A stretch of 64,000 nt of DNA from Bacteroidales bacterium (GTDB lineage: Bacteria > Bacteroidota > Bacteroidia > Bacteroidales > P3), in the NCBI GenBank assembly GCA_017479385.1, contig JAFVCE010000013.1, positions 1-64,000 of the forward strand, given 5' to 3'. The notes under the pieces are model-generated. The model was not told where the DNA came from and made no database searches. It saw only the letters and a list, made by a program, of their open reading frames with translations. Position numbers and translations under genes: made by a program. This document shows, in pieces, positions 59,444-64,000 of the stretch. How positions within the stretch are numbered: position 1 is the first letter of the stretch; each line of letters opens with the position of its first letter.

Positions 59444-59665
59444 ATGGAACAAAAAATTTTAACAATAATGCAGCGCGTCTTCGAAACGCCCAGCCTCGAC
59501 GCCTCTTGCTCGCAAAACAACTGTCCTCAATGGGACTCTATGGGGCAGCTCAACCTCGTGGTAGAGCTCGAAACAGAGTTCGACATCAACCTCGAGCCCG
59601 AAGAGATTGGCGATATGAGGTGCTTCGACGATGTGGTGCGCATTGTGAAATCCAAACAGCAATGA
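59444..59665 (+). CDS. Acyl carrier protein paired with the FkbH-like enzyme
   Basis: This 73-residue carrier starts MEQKILTIMQRVFETPSLD with the attachment Ser in CPQWDSMGQLNLVVELETEF. Its stop overlaps the next start (ATGA). The tight FkbH-ACP spacing supports a dedicated partner. Confidence 0.88.
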   Translation: MEQKILTIMQRVFETPSLDASCSQNNCPQWDSMGQLNLVVELETEFDINLEPEEIGDMRCFDDVVRIVKSKQQ

Positions 59666-60399
59666 AGGTTACGAACTGCACATGGGAACTGGCTAACCTC
59701 GGTCGCCGCACCGTCGAAATCCTCATCGAACCCACCGACGCGCCCGACCCCACAGCCCTCGCACAGGCCACCAAAGGCTACGAATACATCGTGGTTAAGG
59801 TGCCTGCCGGCCGTGTGGACTACAACATAATGCTCGCCAAAGAGCAATATTTCCTTATCGAGACACAAATATCCCTGACACAAAATATAAGCAACTTCGA
59901 TTTCGACGACCGATTGGTGCGATGCGTGTCACGCAATTTGGAACTACCCATATTAGAGTCGGACCACGACTTCTATGCCGCTCTCGAGCACGTAACCCCC
60001 GGAATGTTTGTTGCCGACCGCATTGCCCTCGACCCGCACTTCTCGCTCGAAGATAGCTGTCGACGCTACAAAAACTGGTTCACCTCGGCCCACAATGACC
60101 GCTCTGCCACCGTGATAGGCTACAAGGTGAATGGCACACTCGTCGGTATGGGGATGCACCGCCTTGTGGGCGATGTGCTCTACGGTTTGCTGGGCGGCAC
60201 CTTTGCCGACACACCTATGGGCCTTGGATTGCTGACGGTCTGCGCTGGGCAGCTCTTTGTCAGAGCCAACAACCTGCCAGTCAAGACGATAGAAACAAAC
60301 ATCTCGGCCAACAACACGCAGGTTGCAGAACTCTATAGCTACTGCCATTACACTTTTAGGGCCTATACGCAAGTCTATGTAAAGCACGTAACTATCTGA
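59662..60399 (+). CDS. GNAT-family N-acyltransferase (WecD-like)
   Basis: This 245-residue protein has a C-terminal GNAT-like half (VIGYKVNGTLVGMGMHRLVG, FADTPMGLGLLTVCAGQLFV, TIETNISANNTQVAELYSYCHYTFRAY) similar to WecD and related amino-sugar acyltransferases. The N-terminal 110 residues (YEYIVVKVPAGRVDYNIML) resemble the WecD lid region. Coupled to the carrier-protein gene, it is the best candidate to move an ACP-bound acyl group onto the 4-amino sugar made by the WecE-type enzyme at 62754. Confidence 0.8.
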   Translation: MKVTNCTWELANLGRRTVEILIEPTDAPDPTALAQATKGYEYIVVKVPAGRVDYNIMLAKEQYFLIETQISLTQNISNFDFDDRLVRCVSRNLELPILESDHDFYAALEHVTPGMFVADRIALDPHFSLEDSCRRYKNWFTSAHNDRSATVIGYKVNGTLVGMGMHRLVGDVLYGLLGGTFADTPMGLGLLTVCAGQLFVRANNLPVKTIETNISANNTQVAELYSYCHYTFRAYTQVYVKHVTI

Positions 60400-60409
60400 A
60401 AGCCATACC

Positions 60410-60745
60410 TTGAAACGTCGCTACATATACATCATACTGCTGGCAATTAACCTGCTCTACGCTTCGGTCTCTATCGCCAGTCGCTGGGCGGCCGCTCACC
60501 CTTTCGCCAGCTGGCCCTACCTGGGTGGCTTGGTGGCAGTGGGGTCGGTGCTGACGCTCTACGCCTTGGCGTGGCAGTGGGTGCTGACCAAGGTGCCTAT
60601 GGCAACGGCTTATATGTTCAAAGGTAGCAGCTTGGTGTTTGTTCTCGTTCTGTCGACCCTGCTTTTTGACGAGGGGGTGACGGTGGGCAACATTGCTGGT
60701 GCAGCCCTCATAATCAGTGGGATAGCGATGGCTGCCCGATGTTAA
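60410..60745 (+). CDS. SMR/EamA-type small membrane transporter, first half
   Basis: This 111-residue protein has four membrane helices (YIYIILLAINLLYASVSI; LGGLVAVGSVLTLYALAW; TAYMFKGSSLVFVLVLS; NIAGAALIISGIAMAAR). The only suitable start is TTG at 60410 (LKRRYIYII). Its stop TAA at 60743 lies inside repeat R8. Size and pairing recall ArnE/ArnF, which flip undecaprenyl-phosphate-linked sugars. Confidence 0.75.
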   Translation: MKRRYIYIILLAINLLYASVSIASRWAAAHPFASWPYLGGLVAVGSVLTLYALAWQWVLTKVPMATAYMFKGSSLVFVLVLSTLLFDEGVTVGNIAGAALIISGIAMAARC

Positions 60746-60774
60746 TACGACCTCAATACGACCCTAACCCCTCT
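60737..60774 (+). repeat. Dispersed repeat fragment R8 between the two SMR genes
   Basis: CGATGTTAATACGACC, as in R1/R6 read in reverse, is joined to TCAATACGACCCTAACCCCTCT as in R2-R5. It provides the stop codon of the first SMR gene and ends directly before the ATG of the second. Confidence 0.85.
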
Positions 60775-61119
60775 ATGTTGCTCAGTATCTATCACTTAGT
60801 GTGTGGCCTCGCGGTGCTCTCATCGGCCGGTGCACAAATGCTGCTCAAAAAGGGTGCCACGATGGGCTACGAGCCCCTGTGGCGGCGCTACGTAAACCCC
60901 TGGGTTATAGGTGGTTACGCGGTGATGGGAGTGGCAATGGTGGTCAATATTTTTTGCATGAGCCACGGCGTGAAGGTCAAGGAACTGGGCGCCATCGAGG
61001 CTCTGAGCTACCTGTTTGTGCCGCTACTGGCGTGGCTGCTTCTTGGCGAGGCGGTGTCGCGCCGCAAAGCTGTCGCCATTGCCCTTGTGGTGGTTGGCGT
61101 GGTGGTATTTTTTCTTTAG
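60775..61119 (+). CDS. SMR/EamA-type small membrane transporter, second half
   Basis: This 114-residue protein has four helices, starting MLLSIYHLVCGLAVLSSAGA and ending AVAIALVVVGVVVFFL, with the conserved EALSYLFVPLLAWLLLGE. The start is the ATG at 60775, just after the repeat; a longer frame would begin inside the repeat. It likely forms a heterodimer with the preceding protein. Confidence 0.8.
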   Translation: MLLSIYHLVCGLAVLSSAGAQMLLKKGATMGYEPLWRRYVNPWVIGGYAVMGVAMVVNIFCMSHGVKVKELGAIEALSYLFVPLLAWLLLGEAVSRRKAVAIALVVVGVVVFFL

Positions 61120-61151
61120 ATTAGTACCTAAATAAAGACTTTGCTTTCACC

Positions 61152-62753
61152 ATGAATAAAAAAATTATCAACTACCTGTTTTTGGCCGGATTTGGCTGCG
61201 TGGTGTTGGCGGTGTTGCTGCTGTCGCTCAACGGCTATTGGGTTGGCGACGACTACAGTATGCGTATGAACCAACATGGCGAGCGCATTGCCACCCTGGG
61301 CCAGCTGTTCTCGATGTTGTGGTGGCGCTACATGAATTGGGGAGCTGGCTTTGCCACCTTTTTCCAGTTGCTCTTCTGTGGCGTGTTGGCCGAGCACCGC
61401 TGGGTATTCGAGGTTGCCAACGCTGTGGTGTTTGCCCTCTTTTGTTATACTTGCACGCTGTTGGTCTCCCAAAAGTCGCGCCACAGGGCGTTGTTGCTGG
61501 TTGCCTTCGCGTTGCTGTTTTGGTTCCTGGTGCCGCAGGGCGACGAAACACTGTTTTGGCTCACTGGTTCTACGGCCTATTTGTGGAACAATGCCTGTGT
61601 ATTCTTGTTCTTGCTGCTCTACTGTCGCTATCGCGATGGCAACGGTTCGTGGTGGGCGAAGTGCCTGTTGGCCGTGCTTGCCGTGCTGTTGGCGCAGGGC
61701 ACCATTGGCTGTGTCTCTGTTTGTGGCGCTTTTGTAGTCTACTATCTTCCGCGGCTCAAGCAGTTGCGTGGCAACGCCTTGCCGCTCGTTATTGGCTTTG
61801 TGATTGGCACCGTGATAGGTCTTATTGCTCCGGGCAATTATGTTCGCGCAGCGCAAGACTTCAGGATGACTAATCCTCAGACTCACCTCAACCTCTTTCT
61901 CCACCCCCTCGACGAGCTGGCCCACTACCGCGCCCTCTGGCTGCTGGCGGTGGCCGTGGTGGCCGCTCTGATTGTAGACCGAGCTGCTTTGCGCCGTTGG
62001 CTCAAGGCCGACAGCTTGTTGCTCGTGGCATTGAGCTGGAGTTTTGTGGCGTTCAGCATAGTGTTTGTGCCATTCCCGAGGGCGTTGTTTTTCGGCGAAG
62101 CGTTGGCCGTGGTGCTCACACTGCGCCTTGTTGCAGCCGTTTTCTGGCCGCTGATGGCCGTCAGGCGTGCCGCGCCGTGGCTGGTGGGCGTGGTGTTTGC
62201 GGCTTTTGTTGCCGACGCACACCACGCTTTGGCCGACACCCGCGTTCAGCACCAGCTCGACACCCAATACCTCGCTCGCCTTAAGGCCGAGGGTGGTAGC
62301 GCTGCGCTCAACGACAGCTCTATCAAAACTCACCGTCTGGCTCTGCGCCAAGGCTATCCCGATTGGGCATGGTGTGGTATGGCCGACCGCCTGGGAATAG
62401 ACAGCGTCGAGGTGCTGCCCGACTATTGCGACGAGACCTATTGGCGTGAAGCCGTGCAGTCGGGTCCAGCCCAGTATGTCCTCAGACCCAATCACCACGA
62501 AGGCATTGGCGTGGTAATTGTCAGGCTGCGGTGCGAGAACGAGTGTGGCATCGAGGCTGTGGCTCGATATCAGCGTCCGCACAACCTGCTCCACACTGTG
62601 AGAGAGAAGACCTTCGGCTACCGCTACGACCGCTCTTTCACCATACAGCAGTCTGAGCCCGAGTTTGCGCGCGACGGCTGGTGCTACTATCGCTTTTTTG
62701 CCTCTCAAAGTACCACCAAAAACATAACCGAAATTACTATCTACTCTATCTGA
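61152..62753 (+). CDS. Multi-pass membrane protein, GT-C-like (DUF6056 type)
   Basis: This 533-residue protein has about 9-10 membrane helices in residues 1-370. After the first helix comes GYWVGDDYSMRMNQH with the DD motif expected in the first periplasmic loop of GT-C enzymes. TGSTAYLWNNACVFLFLLLYC and GLIAPGNYVRAA match DUF6056. A periplasmic C-terminal domain follows (about 390-533). It is probably a transferase using lipid-linked sugar in the periplasm. Confidence 0.8.
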   Translation: MNKKIINYLFLAGFGCVVLAVLLLSLNGYWVGDDYSMRMNQHGERIATLGQLFSMLWWRYMNWGAGFATFFQLLFCGVLAEHRWVFEVANAVVFALFCYTCTLLVSQKSRHRALLLVAFALLFWFLVPQGDETLFWLTGSTAYLWNNACVFLFLLLYCRYRDGNGSWWAKCLLAVLAVLLAQGTIGCVSVCGAFVVYYLPRLKQLRGNALPLVIGFVIGTVIGLIAPGNYVRAAQDFRMTNPQTHLNLFLHPLDELAHYRALWLLAVAVVAALIVDRAALRRWLKADSLLLVALSWSFVAFSIVFVPFPRALFFGEALAVVLTLRLVAAVFWPLMAVRRAAPWLVGVVFAAFVADAHHALADTRVQHQLDTQYLARLKAEGGSAALNDSSIKTHRLALRQGYPDWAWCGMADRLGIDSVEVLPDYCDETYWREAVQSGPAQYVLRPNHHEGIGVVIVRLRCENECGIEAVARYQRPHNLLHTVREKTFGYRYDRSFTIQQSEPEFARDGWCYYRFFASQSTTKNITEITIYSI

Positions 62754-63884
62754 ATGATTAACATCCCTTTCAATAAACCATTTCTCACGGGACGTGAAAC
62801 CGAGTATATACGCCAAGCCGTAGAGTTTGGCAAACTGTCTGGCAACGGCGAGTTCACGCAGCGCTGTCAAAACTACTTCGAACAGCGCTACGGTTTTGGC
62901 CGTTGTTTGCTCACCACGTCGTGTACCGACGCGCTCGAGATGGCTGCGTTGCTCTGCCAACTGGAGCCGGGCGACGAGGTTATTGTCCCCTCCTACACCT
63001 TTGTCAGCACAGCTCTGGCCTTTGTTAGGGTAGGGGCGAAGGTGGTTTTTGCAGATAGCTGTACAAACAATCCCAACCTCGATACCGAGGCACTCGAAGC
63101 ACTGGTGACACCACGTACAAAGGTCATTGTGCCAGTGCATTATGCTGGCGTGGCCTGCGATATGGATGCCGTTATGAACGTGGCTCGGTGCCACAACCTG
63201 ATGGTTGTCGAAGACGCTGCACAAGCCATCGATTCGTACTATAAGGGGCGTCCGCTGGGCTCGATAGGCCATCTGGCCGCTTTCTCGTTCCACGAAACCA
63301 AGAACATCATTGCCGGCGAGGGCGGTATGCTGGTCATCAACGACCCAGCACTGGTGGCCCGAGCCGAGATTATTTGGGAGAAAGGGACCAACAGGGCCGA
63401 GTTTTTCCGTGGCGAGGCCAACAAGTATGGTTGGGTCGATATTGGCAGTTCGTTTCTTCCAAGCGAACTGACAGCCGCTTTTCTCTGGGCCCAAATAGAG
63501 CAGTTGGGTGCCATTCAGGCCCGTCGTCAAGCTTTGTGGCAGCACTATAGCGAGCGGCTCGCTCCGCTCGCCGCTTCGGGCCAATTCGAATTGCCCACCA
63601 TTCCCGATTATGCTACCAATAATGCTCATATGTTCTATTTGGTTTGTCACAGCCTCGACGAACGTAGTAACCTCATTGCCAGGCTCAAAGCCGCAGGAGT
63701 ATTGGCGGTGTTCCACTACTTGTGCTTGCACCGGAGCCCCTATTATGCCTCGCACCACGACGGTCGACCTTTGCCAAACTGCGACCGCTACGAGGATTGC
63801 CTGGTTCGCCTGCCAATGTACTATGAGTTGACGTTCGACGATATTGATTTTATCTGCAAAAACTGTGCCAATCATGACCTTTAA
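62754..63884 (+). CDS. wecE: dTDP-4-amino-4,6-dideoxygalactose transaminase (WecE/RffA type)
   Basis: This 376-residue PLP-dependent sugar aminotransferase (DegT/DnrJ/EryC1 family) starts MINIPFNKPFLTGRETEYIR. VPSYTFVSTALAFV, VVEDAAQAIDSYYKGRPLGS and the PLP lysine in SFHETKNIIAGEGG (most DegT enzymes have HPxK) agree with WecE. It converts a dTDP-4-keto-6-deoxyhexose to the 4-amino sugar. The RmlA/RmlB enzymes it needs are not in the window. Confidence 0.92.
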   Translation: MINIPFNKPFLTGRETEYIRQAVEFGKLSGNGEFTQRCQNYFEQRYGFGRCLLTTSCTDALEMAALLCQLEPGDEVIVPSYTFVSTALAFVRVGAKVVFADSCTNNPNLDTEALEALVTPRTKVIVPVHYAGVACDMDAVMNVARCHNLMVVEDAAQAIDSYYKGRPLGSIGHLAAFSFHETKNIIAGEGGMLVINDPALVARAEIIWEKGTNRAEFFRGEANKYGWVDIGSSFLPSELTAAFLWAQIEQLGAIQARRQALWQHYSERLAPLAASGQFELPTIPDYATNNAHMFYLVCHSLDERSNLIARLKAAGVLAVFHYLCLHRSPYYASHHDGRPLPNCDRYEDCLVRLPMYYELTFDDIDFICKNCANHDL

Positions 63885-64000
63885 AGAGTTTTTTTGGCGT
63901 TTTCGTTGGCCGTTATTGCTTTTGCTCAACACTGCCATCTGTGTGCTGGTGGTGCTATTCATGCCGTTCGGGTACGCAGCAAACGACGATACTACCATGG
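63874..64000 (+). CDS. Membrane protein, truncated by the window edge
   Basis: Only the first 42 codons are visible: MTFKEFFWRFRWPLLLLLNT, a hydrophobic helix, then FGYAANDDTTM. The NDD after the first helix resembles the GT-C-type signature (compare GDDYSM in the protein at 61152). Its ATG lies 11 bases before the end of wecE, so it continues the operon. Confidence 0.65.
   Translation, partial: MTFKEFFWRFRWPLLLLLNTAICVLVVLFMPFGYAANDDTTM

Noticed and set aside
61128-63998. Minus-strand open frame of 956 codons under the GT-C-like and wecE genes
   Set aside because: The plus-strand genes have clear family motifs and coupled starts. The long antisense frame is a by-product of the high-GC codon pattern and has no recognisable domain.
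1-64000. CRISPR array or cas genes
   Set aside because: The repeats seen are dispersed singly over kilobases, in both orientations, with no regular spacers; no cas-like protein was found.

Overview
The window comes from a Bacteroidales-type chromosome (phylum Bacteroidota). Several signs agree: start-proximal promoters with the Bacteroidota -7 box TAnnTTTG (six genes share the 11-mer GTAACTTTGCA), weak ribosome-binding sites, outer-membrane barrels and lipoproteins, a NusG/UpxY-type antiterminator heading a polysaccharide locus, two proteins with type IX secretion (T9SS) C-terminal sorting domains, and a DAHP synthase fused to chorismate mutase. GC is moderately high, with AT-richer islands at about 10.7-15.1 kb and 46.9-48.6 kb. 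Genus cannot be fixed from the sequence alone.

Layout. 0.2-10.4 kb: DAHP synthase/chorismate mutase, a two-gene radical-SAM/lipoprotein pair, YajC, a TolC-MFP-RND efflux operon with a PII-like protein, and a secreted coiled-coil protein. 10.7-15.2 kb: a giant T9SS cargo protein. 15.6-24.2 kb: HPF, XerC-type recombinase, LolC/E-type permease, RbfA, an outer-membrane protein, an M1 aminopeptidase with a T9SS tail, and an ECF sigma/anti-sigma/barrel operon. 24.5-28.3 kb: purD, rnc, fabF, acpP. 28.5-39.4 kb: envelope proteins (helix-hairpin-helix barrel, PorV-like barrel, lipoproteins, an M49-like peptidase, two uncharacterised exported proteins, a NAGPA-like protein with a LytTR regulator). 39.56 kb: tRNA-Ser(GGA). 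39.9-42.5 kb: a KamB/KamC-like pair.

42.7-64 kb (runs off the right edge) is one long plus-strand surface-glycan locus: UpxY-like antiterminator, sugar-phosphate transferase-like protein, Wzm/Wzt exporter, a nucleotidyltransferase-fold protein, a phosphoribosyltransferase-HAD fusion, a RAYT-like HUH protein, five glycosyltransferases, an acyl-carrier-protein-based acyl module (ACP, two KAS III, SDR, VOC, FkbH-like, second ACP, GNAT), a split SMR-type transporter, a GT-C-like membrane protein, a WecE-type sugar aminotransferase and a truncated membrane protein. My reading is an ABC-exported O-antigen or A-LPS-like glycan carrying a 4-amino-4,6-dideoxy sugar N-acylated from a carrier-protein-made acyl group, plus a GtrB/flippase/GT-C side route for periplasmic decoration.

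Running through the window is a dispersed repeat of about 40-100 bp, with at least eight copies in both orientations and a ninth fragment inside the Wzt gene. One copy lies directly behind the RAYT-like gene and supplies the start codon of the next gene. This repeat/HUH-protein pairing and the acyl-decoration module are the strongest candidates for undescribed biology.
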